From positions 1 to 64,000 of the forward strand of contig NZ_BDCI01000002.1 of NCBI RefSeq assembly GCF_001613425.1: a stretch of DNA of 64,000 nucleotides, written 5' to 3'. Under the pieces are notes generated by a model that saw only the letters and a program-made list of their open reading frames with translations, had not been told where the DNA came from and made no database searches. Source of the stretch: Nocardia vulneris (GTDB taxonomy: Bacteria > Actinomycetota > Actinomycetes > Mycobacteriales > Mycobacteriaceae). Below are positions 45,178 to 52,497 of the stretch, one piece after another. Each line of letters opens with the position of its first letter. The stretch's first letter is position 1. The position numbers and the translations under genes were made by a program.

Positions 45178-46275
45178 ATGAGCGAAACCACCACCACCAC
45201 CACCGGCGCGAAGCCTGTCACGCCCGCCCCGAGATCGCGTGGACGTTCGCGCACCACAGTGATTTTCGTGGTCGCGATCCTCGGGCTGATCGGGCTCGCG
45301 CTCGCCTCCGCCGCGATCGGGCAGGTGCCGACCACCCCCGCCGAAGTGGCGGGCAGCGTGCTGCACCGGATCGGCCTCGACTGGGGACCGATGCCCGCGC
45401 ATCCCGCCGGTGAGGTGACGCTGTGGGAGGTGCGGTTCCCGCGGGTGCTGCTCGCGATGCTCGTCGGCGCGGCGCTGGCGACCGCGGGCGGACTGCTGCA
45501 GGGCGTGTTCGCCAACCCGCTCGCCGAGCCCGGCGTGATCGGGGTGTCCGCGGGCGCGGCGGTCGGGGCGGGCACGGTGATCGTGATCGGCGGGGCGTTC
45601 GTCGCCGCCTGGTCCGTGGCCGCGGCCGCGTTCGTCGCCGGGCTGGCCACCACCGCGCTGGTGTATGTGCTCGCTCGATCGAACGGGCGCACCGAGGTGG
45701 TCACGCTGGTGCTCACCGGCGTCGCGATCAACGCGTTCGCGGGTGGGCTCATCGCGTTCCTGCTGTTCGTCGCCTCGCCCGCCGCGCGCGATCAGATCGT
45801 GTTCTGGCAGCTCGGTTCGCTCAACGGCGCCACCTGGGATTCGGTGCGCATCGTCGCGATCCTGAGCGCCGTCGGCATCGGCGCGGCCGTGCTCATCGCG
45901 CCCCGCCTGGACCTGCTCGCGCTCGGTGAGGCGTCCGCGCGGCATCTCGGCGTCGACGTGGAACGGTTGCGGCGCAACGTCATCCTGATCGTCGCCGTCC
46001 TCGCCACCGCGGGGGTCGCGTTCACCGGGATCGTGCTGTTCGTCGGGTTGATCGTGCCGCATCTGGTTCGCATGCTCGTCGGCCCCGGGCACCGCGTGCT
46101 GATCCCGTTGAGCGCCATCCTCGGCGCGGTGGTCCTGCTCGCCGCCGACGTCGCCGCCCGCTCCCTGGTCCACAACGCCGACCTCCCCCTCGGCATGCTC
46201 ACCTCCCTCATCGGCGGCCCCTTCTTCTTCTGGTTGCTCCGCCGCACCCGCGCCCGCGCCGGAGGATGGGCATGA
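45178..46275 (+). CDS. hmuU: FecCD-type ABC permease, heme/iron uptake
   Basis: A 365-residue membrane protein of the FecCD family with about ten helices. LWEVRFPRVLLAMLVGAAL, GVFANPLAEPGVIGVSAGAA, and the cytosolic GEASARHLGV coupling helix are conserved. A low-complexity Thr run (ACC repeats) follows the start. ATG 45178 has a weak GAGGTGGA upstream. Its stop codon overlaps the start of the repeat ORF (ATGA), and the ATPase gene comes only 613 bases later, unlike the usual tight order. Confidence 0.87.
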   Translation: MSETTTTTTGAKPVTPAPRSRGRSRTTVIFVVAILGLIGLALASAAIGQVPTTPAEVAGSVLHRIGLDWGPMPAHPAGEVTLWEVRFPRVLLAMLVGAALATAGGLLQGVFANPLAEPGVIGVSAGAAVGAGTVIVIGGAFVAAWSVAAAAFVAGLATTALVYVLARSNGRTEVVTLVLTGVAINAFAGGLIAFLLFVASPAARDQIVFWQLGSLNGATWDSVRIVAILSAVGIGAAVLIAPRLDLLALGEASARHLGVDVERLRRNVILIVAVLATAGVAFTGIVLFVGLIVPHLVRMLVGPGHRVLIPLSAILGAVVLLAADVAARSLVHNADLPLGMLTSLIGGPFFFWLLRRTRARAGGWA

Positions 46276-46892
46276 GCGCCGTGTGGGGAGGTGCGTCGGA
46301 CGTCGGCAAGCCGGCGTTCTTCGTGCTCGACACCGCGGATATCGCGGCAGGCGGTGCGGTGAGCGACGCGATCATCGCGACAGCCGGTGCGGTGGGCGAC
46401 CCCACCATCGCGACAGCCAGTGCGGTGGGCGACCCCACCACCGCGACAGCCAGTGCGGTGGCGGCGTTTTCAGCGCCCGCCAGACAGGGTTGCGCGATCA
46501 GATCGGCGCAGCAGCCGATTGGGTGCGAGTCGACGCGATCGACGGGGCGTTCCTCGAAGTCGCGATCCGGCGCCGTGGTGGCAGCTGATATCTCGGCAGC
46601 CAATGCGGTGGCGGCGTCTTCAATGCACGCCAGGCAAGGTTGCGCCATCAGATCGGCGCAGCAACCGAACGGGAGCGAGTCGACTCGGTGTTCCGCGAAG
46701 TCGCGGCCCGACGCCGTGGTGGCCGCGGCGCGCGTCCCGGGTCGGCTCCCAGACCGACACTCCGCGCGCGGGATGTCTGTACCGATCAGCGACGGTTGTT
46801 TCCCACAGGCGGGCCGGGTAGCTGCCCCAGAGGTGCAGTCGACGCGAAGTTTCTGCGGGGCATGGGTGCTGGGTGTGCGAGGTGGTCGATGA
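46273..46892 (+). CDS. Repeat-containing ORF between permease and ATPase genes
   Basis: A 206-codon frame whose ATG overlaps the permease stop (ATGA) and whose TGA overlaps the ATPase ATG (46889). It contains three 11-residue repeats (AVGDPTIATA-like) and then two copies of a segment with ARQGCAIRSAQQP. It matches no family I know. It may be a real protein, or non-coding repeat expansion that kept the frame so that translation still couples permease to ATPase. Its protein composition (Ala/Ser/Arg) is poor evidence for a folded product. Confidence 0.4.
46356..46454 (+). repeat. 33-bp tandem repeat, three units
   Basis: Three units start with GCGGTGRGCGA at 46356, 46389 and 46422 and end GCGACAGCCRGT. 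Units 2 and 3 differ by one base. The period of 33 preserves frame. Confidence 0.9.
46455..46735 (+). repeat. 150-bp tandem duplication
   Basis: GCGGTGGCGGCG begins at 46455 and 46605. Each unit holds GGTTGCGC.ATCAGATCGGCGCAGCA and GCGAGTCGAC, and CGCCGTGGTGG. The units are about 80-85 percent identical. The period of 150 again preserves frame. Confidence 0.85.
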
Positions 46893-47737
46893 GTGGGGTG
46901 CGGCAGGTGTTCGCGCGGACGCATGAAGTGCCGGTCGCGCCGGAGGCGGGGGCGGTGACGTTGCGGGCGCGCGGGGTGAGCGTGGAGCGGCGCGGGGCGC
47001 ACAGTGCGCAGGGGCGGGTGCTCGAGGACGTCGACTTCGATGTGGTCGCCGGGGAAATCGTCGCGCTGGTCGGGCCGAACGGGGCAGGCAAGTCCACCTT
47101 GCTGGCGGCGCTGGCCGGGGAACTCACGCCCAGCACCGGCGTGATCGAACTCGAAGGGCACGCGCTGACCCACTGGTCGCCGCTGGACATGGCGCGCCGG
47201 CGCGCCGTGCTCCCCCAAACCCACACCGTCGGTTTCCCGTTCACCGCGCGCGAGGTCGTCGCGATGGGCCGCGCGCCGTGGCTGCGCACCGAACGCCGAG
47301 AACTCGACGACGAGCGGATCGCCGCCGCGCTGGCCGCCGCCGACGTGGAACATCTTGCCGCCCGGTCGTTTCCGACGCTGTCCGGCGGCGAACGCGCCCG
47401 CGTCGCGCTGGCCCGGGTGCTCGCCCAGGACACCGGCACCCTGCTGCTGGACGAACCCACCGCCGCCCTCGACCTCGGCCACCAGGAAGCCGTGCTGCAC
47501 CTGGCCACCACCCGCGCCCGCGCCGGTGCCGCCGTCGTCATCGTGCTGCACGACCTCGGCATCGCCGCCGCCTACGCCGACCGCGTAGCCGTCCTCGAGG
47601 CGGGCCGCATCGCCGCCGACGGCCCACCCCGCAAGGTCCTCACCACCGACCTCCTCACCCGCGTCTACCAGCACCCCGTCGAAGTCCTCGACCATCCCGA
47701 AACCGGCGCCCAACTCGTCCTGCCCGTCCGCCGCTGA
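46889..47737 (+). CDS. hmuV: Heme/iron ABC transporter ATPase
   Basis: A 282-residue ABC ATPase of the HmuV/FecE class. Walker A is GPNGAGKST (62-70), the signature is LSGGERARVALAR, and Walker B plus D-loop is LLLDEPTAALDLGHQ; VIVLHDLGIAAAYADRV carries the switch His. The N-terminal 25 residues before the fold are an extension. ATG 46889 overlaps the stop of the repeat ORF. It drives import through the FecCD permease. Confidence 0.9.
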   Translation: MSGVRQVFARTHEVPVAPEAGAVTLRARGVSVERRGAHSAQGRVLEDVDFDVVAGEIVALVGPNGAGKSTLLAALAGELTPSTGVIELEGHALTHWSPLDMARRRAVLPQTHTVGFPFTAREVVAMGRAPWLRTERRELDDERIAAALAAADVEHLAARSFPTLSGGERARVALARVLAQDTGTLLLDEPTAALDLGHQEAVLHLATTRARAGAAVVIVLHDLGIAAAYADRVAVLEAGRIAADGPPRKVLTTDLLTRVYQHPVEVLDHPETGAQLVLPVRR

Positions 47738-48324
47738 ATCCTTTTCGGCGCGGTTGGCCGGAAACGGTGCGAAGTTTGTCGTCCACGAACTCCGGCCTCG
47801 CCGACTACCTCGTCGTGCTCGCCGGATCCGCAGAGGACAAGAAGGGCGCGAAGTCCGCCGACGCGAGCAGCCGATCGACGGCCGCCGACCTACCACGCGG
47901 CGCTCGTGCCGCATGACACGCATGACGGGTGGATCACCTTCTGCGCGAACGGTTTTCGTGTGCGAGCCGCCACCCGAGCATCGCCTACATCGCCGAGTCG
48001 CCCCGCCGCGGCGCCATGGTGACGTTCTTCAACAACATTTGGCGCTGGTCGTGCTGTACACCGGCGATGAACCTGCCGATCACCGGAATGCGCAGGTGGT
48101 CCAACGCCGAGACATGATCGGTCAGCCCAGGCGTGGGGAGTCGACGGCCCGCCGGAACCGGTATCGGCACGCGACCCCACGCACCCGCATCGGCGACCTC
48201 TCCCCCGATGCACCCATCCGCTCGCGCCCGAGGAGCCCGCGAATGCGGGCTACGCTATGGCCGAAACACTCAGCGCCACAACGGCATTCCGCCTTGAGTG
48301 GACTCGCCACCATGCTCGCCCTGC
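47738..48324. other. Decayed region after the heme importer
   Basis: About 590 bases up to repeat copy 6. Fragments have coding-like GC skew (for example LADYLVVLAGSAEDKKG near 47800 and a frame near 47930-48120), but no family is recognisable and frames are broken. It may be a pseudogene remnant. Confidence 0.4.
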
Positions 48325-48403
48325 TGGTCAACCGATCACCAGGTAATGGTGGCGGCATCGGCCGAGAGCCTGCCACCACCATTACCTGGTGATCACCTGA
48401 CCA
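48325..48403 (+). repeat. 79-bp palindromic repeat, copy 6
   Basis: Exactly 79 bases, TGGTCAACC at left and ACCTGACCA at right. 21 of 22 arm positions pair (GATCACCAGGTAATGGTGG then CGG). The loop catcggccgagagcctg is forward. It is followed by about 220 bases without a gene. Confidence 0.92.
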
Positions 48404-48621
48404 GCACCGAAACGGCGCGACACGCCGACTTCGCAGGTACGCGTCGCGCTGGATCGTGGCCGTTCAGCAGCGCTCAGGCGGCGGCCGCACAGGATCCGGG
48501 GTGCATTCAGGGCGTACTCGTCGGGGTGAGCATTCCGATTCTGCAGCCCACGTCCTCGGTTCGTGGCCGGCGTGAGCAGACCCGAAGAGGTTGTGTCGCA
48601 CGGACTTTCTGAACTCGACGC

Positions 48622-49377
48622 TCAGCCGGGCAGGGTCGCACGACGCAGGATATCGATCTCGCCGCCCGGGGCGGTCGGGTCGAAGCCGTGTTCGGTGAGC
48701 CAGCGGATGCCGCGCAGACTGCGCAGGGACCACCAGGCACGGATCACCTCACGGTCGACCTCGGTGCCGTAGCCGGCCAGTACGTCATCGAGATGTTCCG
48801 GGTGCCCGAGCGTCAAGGTGGCGAGGTCGAACAGGGCATCGCCGCAGGCCGCCTCGGTCCAGTCGAGCACCCCGGTGACCTCGTCACCGTCGACGAACAC
48901 GTGCGCAACCTGGAGGTCGCTGTGCGTGAACACCGGCGTCCACGGTCGCAACGCCGCCTCGGCGATCCGGCGATTGCGCACGACCACCTCGACCGGGAGG
49001 ACACCGTTGGCGACGATCCACTCGCATTCGCCATCCAATTCCGCGGCAAGGCTCTCGACGGTGCGACCGGGCCAGGGCGGCAGCGGCGCATCGTGCAGTC
49101 TGCGTACCACCGCACCCGCCGCCGTCCAAGCCGCCCGCGACGCGGTCGAAGGTCGACCGAGCCGCCCGAGCGGCCTGCCCCGAAGAGCGGCGAGCGCGAG
49201 CACAGGCGGCTTGCGCCACAACACTTCCGGTGTCGGAATCGGCGCCGACGCCATCGCCGCAACCTCGACGTCGGTCCGCCCCTGATCCCCGTCGACCTTC
49301 AGGAACACCTCCCCGACCCGCAAGGTCGCACAAGCATGATGCGCCACCACAACCTCGACGTCTCCCACGCCGGCCAT
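48622..49377 (-). CDS. Aminoglycoside phosphotransferase-family protein
   Basis: A 251-residue APH-fold protein. The Brenner-like catalytic loop is FTHSDLQVAH (Asp replaces nothing; the following His-to-Gln/Ala changes differ from HGDLHxGN), and GVLDWTEA carries the metal Asp. The N-lobe with ALAALRGRPLGRL fits nucleotide binding. It probably phosphorylates a small molecule; antibiotic resistance cannot be claimed. It is a single gene facing repeat copy 6. Confidence 0.75.
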   Translation of the reverse strand: MAGVGDVEVVVAHHACATLRVGEVFLKVDGDQGRTDVEVAAMASAPIPTPEVLWRKPPVLALAALRGRPLGRLGRPSTASRAAWTAAGAVVRRLHDAPLPPWPGRTVESLAAELDGECEWIVANGVLPVEVVVRNRRIAEAALRPWTPVFTHSDLQVAHVFVDGDEVTGVLDWTEAACGDALFDLATLTLGHPEHLDDVLAGYGTEVDREVIRAWWSLRSLRGIRWLTEHGFDPTAPGGEIDILRRATLPG

Positions 49378-49722
49378 TATCGCCAGCCGCGTCAGCCGCT
49401 GTCGCCGGGTTTATCGGCGGGCGACGAGCGACGTAGCCCACAACGAGCGGCGGCTCGAACGCCTCCGCCAGGAGGCAGCGCAGCGCCCCCATGCACCAGG
49501 ACCACGCCTACCTCGTTCAATTCGCCCTATCCGAACTCCGCCCGGCACGACCCTCGGGCATCACCGCACCGCACGGACGCACGGACGCACGGACGCACGG
49601 ACGCACGGACGCACGGACGCACGGACGCACGGACGCACGGACGCACGGACGCACGGACGCACGGACGATGCCACCCTCATAGACCAAGCGGCGACACCGA
49701 TGTCGCCCGTCCGTCGTCGACC
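49378..49722. other. Intergenic region holding microsatellite 1
   Basis: About 345 bases between the phosphotransferase start and the 3' end of the SnoaL-like gene. Its main feature is the 8-bp repeat array at 49573-49667; no gene recognised. Confidence 0.5.
49573..49667 (+). repeat. 8-bp microsatellite, ACGGACGC, about 12 units
   Basis: Eleven perfect ACGGACGC units followed by ACGGACG. It lies downstream of the SnoaL-like gene. The array has the same unit length and nearly the same count as the one at 50488-50587. Confidence 0.95.
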
Positions 49723-50166
49723 CTAGGGCGACGACGGCTCGAAGGCTTGGGCCACCGCGAGGCTGTCCTCGTACACGTGATGCCTTGTGATGAGGCCGTT
49801 CTCGACGGTGACGTGCAGGGCGAAGCGGGATCGGTAGGCGCGGCGGGTGGGGCGGGCCGTTTGGCGGATCTCGCCGAGGATCACCGCGTCGGGGCCGTCG
49901 ACGAGGATCCGTTCGACGACGGTGCCGACTTCTTCGGGCACGTGGTGGCGGGCGATCTCGCGAAAGTGTTCGGCGACGTCCGCGCGCGTCGCACGGTACC
50001 GGATCCACGGTGTCGCCGTGCGCCCGTGCTCGTCCTCGGGCCAATCCAACTTCCAATCGCTCACCGTCGCGTAGAGCGCGGCGATCGCCTCCGCATCACC
50101 CGCCCCGATCCGACCGAGCAGTTCCGCCACGACAGCACGCGTCGCCCTTGCCTCCACAACATCCAC
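49723..50166 (-). CDS. SnoaL-like (NTF2-fold) protein
   Basis: A 147-residue NTF2-fold protein. LLGRIGAGDAEAIAALYATVSDWKLDW, a central barrel, and FALHVTVENGLITRHHVYEDSLAVA match the SnoaL-like polyketide cyclase/isomerase family; the terminal HH..ED pattern is common. GTG 50166 is chosen because a long open frame upstream runs into the second microsatellite. It is flanked on both sides by 8-bp repeat arrays. Reaction unknown. Confidence 0.78.
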   Translation of the reverse strand: MDVVEARATRAVVAELLGRIGAGDAEAIAALYATVSDWKLDWPEDEHGRTATPWIRYRATRADVAEHFREIARHHVPEEVGTVVERILVDGPDAVILGEIRQTARPTRRAYRSRFALHVTVENGLITRHHVYEDSLAVAQAFEPSSP

Positions 50167-50329
50167 CCGCCCACTCTCCCCCACCACTTCAACCACGTCG
50201 ATTACCTGCGAGGTAATACCGCTCGGCCCCACGAATACCAGCACGCCGCGGATCGCCAGCACCCGCAGACACCTTGGCCTCCACCACATCTCGCCGCCCA
50301 CAGCAATCAGTACTCGCCCCACCCATACC

Positions 50330-50389
50330 GCTCCGCACAACCCAGCTCCGCTCCGCACAACCCAGCTCGGCTCCGCACAACCCAGCTCG
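50330..50389 (+). repeat. 20-bp tandem repeat, three units
   Basis: GCTCCGCACAACCCAGCTCS at 50330, 50350 and 50370, differing only in the last base. Confidence 0.9.
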
Positions 50390-50487
50390 GGTCGGGCGCG
50401 ACCCACCCCACCCGCCACACGCCAACAGCGCTCGCCCGGCCGGCGCACGAACCCACTCGACCGCCCCGGTCGGCACGGCTCCGCCGC

Positions 50488-50587
50488 ACGGACGCACCGA
50501 CGCACCGACGCACCGACGCACCGACGCACCGACGCACCGACGCACCGACGCACCGACGCACCGACGCACCGACGCACCGACGCACGG
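50488..50587 (+). repeat. 8-bp microsatellite, ACCGACGC, about 12 units
   Basis: One ACGGACGC unit, then eleven ACCGACGC units, then ACGG. The interior units differ from those of the array at 49573 by a single C/G change that has spread through the array, while the edge units keep the other form. Confidence 0.95.
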
Positions 50588-50771
50588 AGAGCGTGTGGGC
50601 GAGCGCGGAGTTGCGCTCCTCGCCCCGCCAACCGGCCGAGTTATTCGTCCGGTCGGCTGGTTCCGTCGTAAGCCCTGGACTCCTAGATTCGACGTGTGCT
50701 CACGTTCGTGGAGCACGGGCGGACGCCTGCCTCTTCGGGCCGCGGATTCCGTTGTGACGCTGGTGGATAGG

Positions 50772-51251
50772 ATGGGTGTGACCGCAGTCGAGGTGCGGCG
50801 GGTGATCGCCGGTGACCCGCGGCAGGTGTACGAGCTGATCGCGGATGTGACTCGGATGAGCGAGTGGAGTCCGGAGTCGGCGGGAGCGGAGTGGATTTCC
50901 GGTGCGCCCGGTGCCGTCGGATCCACCTTCCGCGGACACAATCGGCGCGCGTGGGCCCGATGGAGCACCACCTGTACGGTCATCGCGGCCGACCCCGGTA
51001 GACGCTTCGCCTTCGTCGTCGAGGACGGCGGTATCGCCGGACGACCGGGAGCGACGTGGGAGTTCGAGATCTTCACCCGGCCAGGCGGTTGCGAGGTCGT
51101 CGAGCGCACGGTCGACTCGCGTAGTCGGTTCTACCGGAGCCTGACGTGGGTGACCACCGGCGTCCAGCGCCGGTCGGCACGCAACCGGCAGACGATGCAA
51201 CAGACTCTTGCCGCCCTGGCCTACTTTGTGGAGAACGATCATGGTCACTGA
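50772..51251 (+). CDS. SRPBCC family protein (polyketide cyclase-like)
   Basis: A 159-residue Bet v 1-like protein. VIAGDPRQVYELIADVTRMSEWSPE and FRGHNRRAWARWSTTCTVIA define the polyketide_cyc2 type, and the C-terminal helix (MQQTLAALAYFVE) is typical. It probably binds a small hydrophobic ligand. ATG 50772 is used, with GTG 50754 or 50778 possible. It overlaps the following LLM gene by 11 bases, so the pair is one operon. Confidence 0.8.
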   Translation: MGVTAVEVRRVIAGDPRQVYELIADVTRMSEWSPESAGAEWISGAPGAVGSTFRGHNRRAWARWSTTCTVIAADPGRRFAFVVEDGGIAGRPGATWEFEIFTRPGGCEVVERTVDSRSRFYRSLTWVTTGVQRRSARNRQTMQQTLAALAYFVENDHGH

Positions 51252-52116
51252 ATTCCGTTTCGGCATCAACATGGGGTTTCCGGGTTCGCGCGACCGGTGG
51301 GTGCAGAAGGCCCGGCGTGCGGAAGCCCTCGGTTACGACGTGCTTTCGGTACCCGACCATCTCGGTTTGCCCGCGCCGTTTCCGAGTCTGTCGCTGGCGG
51401 CGGATTCGACCGAGCGGATCACCGTGGGCACCTTCGTGTTGAACACCCCGTTCTACAATCCGGTCCTGCTGGCCCGTGATGTCGCGGCACTGGACCAATT
51501 CACCGGCGGCAGACTGGAACTGGGTCTGGGCGCGGGGTATGTGCGGCACGAGTTCGATGCCGCCGGGATACCGATGCCCAGCCCGCGCGCCCGCGTCGCC
51601 CACCTCGAGCAGACCGTCCGCACCATGCGCAAGCTCTTCGCCGACCCCGGATACCAGCCGGCGCCCACCAAGCCCGAGGGACCGCCGCTCATGCTCGCCG
51701 GATCGGGAAACCGCCTGCTGGCCTTGGCCGCTCAGCACGCCGACGTGATCGCGCTACCCGGTGCGGCAATGGGTGCGAACGGCCTGCCGAACGCCATGCT
51801 CCCGGACGAACTCGCCGAACGTGTCGGCTACCTGCGCGGCTTGCTCGGCGAACGCCGCGACCAGGTGGAACTCAACCTGCTGGTGTACGCGGTCGCCGAC
51901 CCCGCCGAACGGGACACCCTGCCCGACCGGGTGCGCCGATTCCAGCCCGGTTTCACCGACGACCGGATCGCCACCACCCCAAGCGTTCTCGTCGGCACGC
52001 CGCACCAGATCGCCGACCGAGTGCGGGAGATCCGCGAACGTTTCGGCATCACCTACTTCACGATGCTGGAACCGGATATGGAGGCCTTCGCCCCGGTGAT
52101 CGAGCTCCTGAAATAG
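51241..52116 (+). CDS. LLM-class F420-dependent oxidoreductase
   Basis: A 291-residue luciferase-like TIM barrel (TIGR03621-type). FRFGINMGFPGSRDRWVQKA, NTPFYNPVLLARDVAALDQF and GRLELGLGAGYVRHEF are typical. It uses F420 to transfer hydride to an unknown substrate. ATG 51241 lies inside the end of the SRPBCC gene, showing translational coupling. Confidence 0.87.
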   Translation: MVTEFRFGINMGFPGSRDRWVQKARRAEALGYDVLSVPDHLGLPAPFPSLSLAADSTERITVGTFVLNTPFYNPVLLARDVAALDQFTGGRLELGLGAGYVRHEFDAAGIPMPSPRARVAHLEQTVRTMRKLFADPGYQPAPTKPEGPPLMLAGSGNRLLALAAQHADVIALPGAAMGANGLPNAMLPDELAERVGYLRGLLGERRDQVELNLLVYAVADPAERDTLPDRVRRFQPGFTDDRIATTPSVLVGTPHQIADRVREIRERFGITYFTMLEPDMEAFAPVIELLK

Positions 52117-52119
52117 CCG

Positions 52120-52488
52120 CTACTCGCCGACGGTCGGCGCGGGGTCGACCTTCAGCCCGCCCTGGATCAGCACGCGCATAACGGCATTCACGGCCCAGAC
52201 GGCGAAGAACAGCACTCCGGCCAGCGGATGGACGGCGGTGGACCAGGCGAGCGCGCCACCGCCGAACCAGATCAGTTCCAAGGCAACCCGCCACGGGCCG
52301 GTGAGCGGGAACCGCGCATCGGCAGCCGCACCGAACATCGCCCACATGAGGATGAACAGCAGCGGCGCCAGCACACCCGCGACCACCCGCACCACCAGCC
52401 CGCCGGATACCGAAAATCCCCAGACAGCAGCACCCGCAATGACTCCCAACTCCAGCAGGAACATCACGACAAGGTTGACGGCACGCAC
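52120..52488 (-). CDS. DUF2568 (YrdB-like) membrane protein
   Basis: A 122-residue membrane protein with four hydrophobic helices covering most of the chain. FLLELGVIAGAAVWGF, FGAAADARFPLTGPWRVALEL and FGGGALAW are the DUF2568/YrdB pattern. It ends 3 bases after the convergent LLM gene. It follows the MMPL gene by about 10 bases on the same strand, so it may belong to that operon. Confidence 0.82.
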   Translation of the reverse strand: MRAVNLVVMFLLELGVIAGAAVWGFSVSGGLVVRVVAGVLAPLLFILMWAMFGAAADARFPLTGPWRVALELIWFGGGALAWSTAVHPLAGVLFFAVWAVNAVMRVLIQGGLKVDPAPTVGE

Positions 52489-52497
52489 GAATCCCCC

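Larger units (their letters stand above)
50167..50771. other. Repeat-rich upstream region
   Basis: About 600 bases between the SnoaL-like and SRPBCC genes, which diverge. It holds a 20-bp triple repeat and microsatellite 2. Frames reading through these repeats (R-R-C-V-G-A-S-V on the minus strand, T-D-A-P-T-H-R-R on the plus) are artefacts of the array. Confidence 0.55.

Noticed and set aside
49573..50587. CRISPR array
   Set aside because: The 8-bp units are directly abutting with no spacers, and no cas gene is near.
48688..50757. Long plus-strand frame with T-D-A-R-T-H-G-R repeats
   Set aside because: The repeats come from reading the 8-bp microsatellites, and the frame runs antisense through the phosphotransferase and SnoaL genes.
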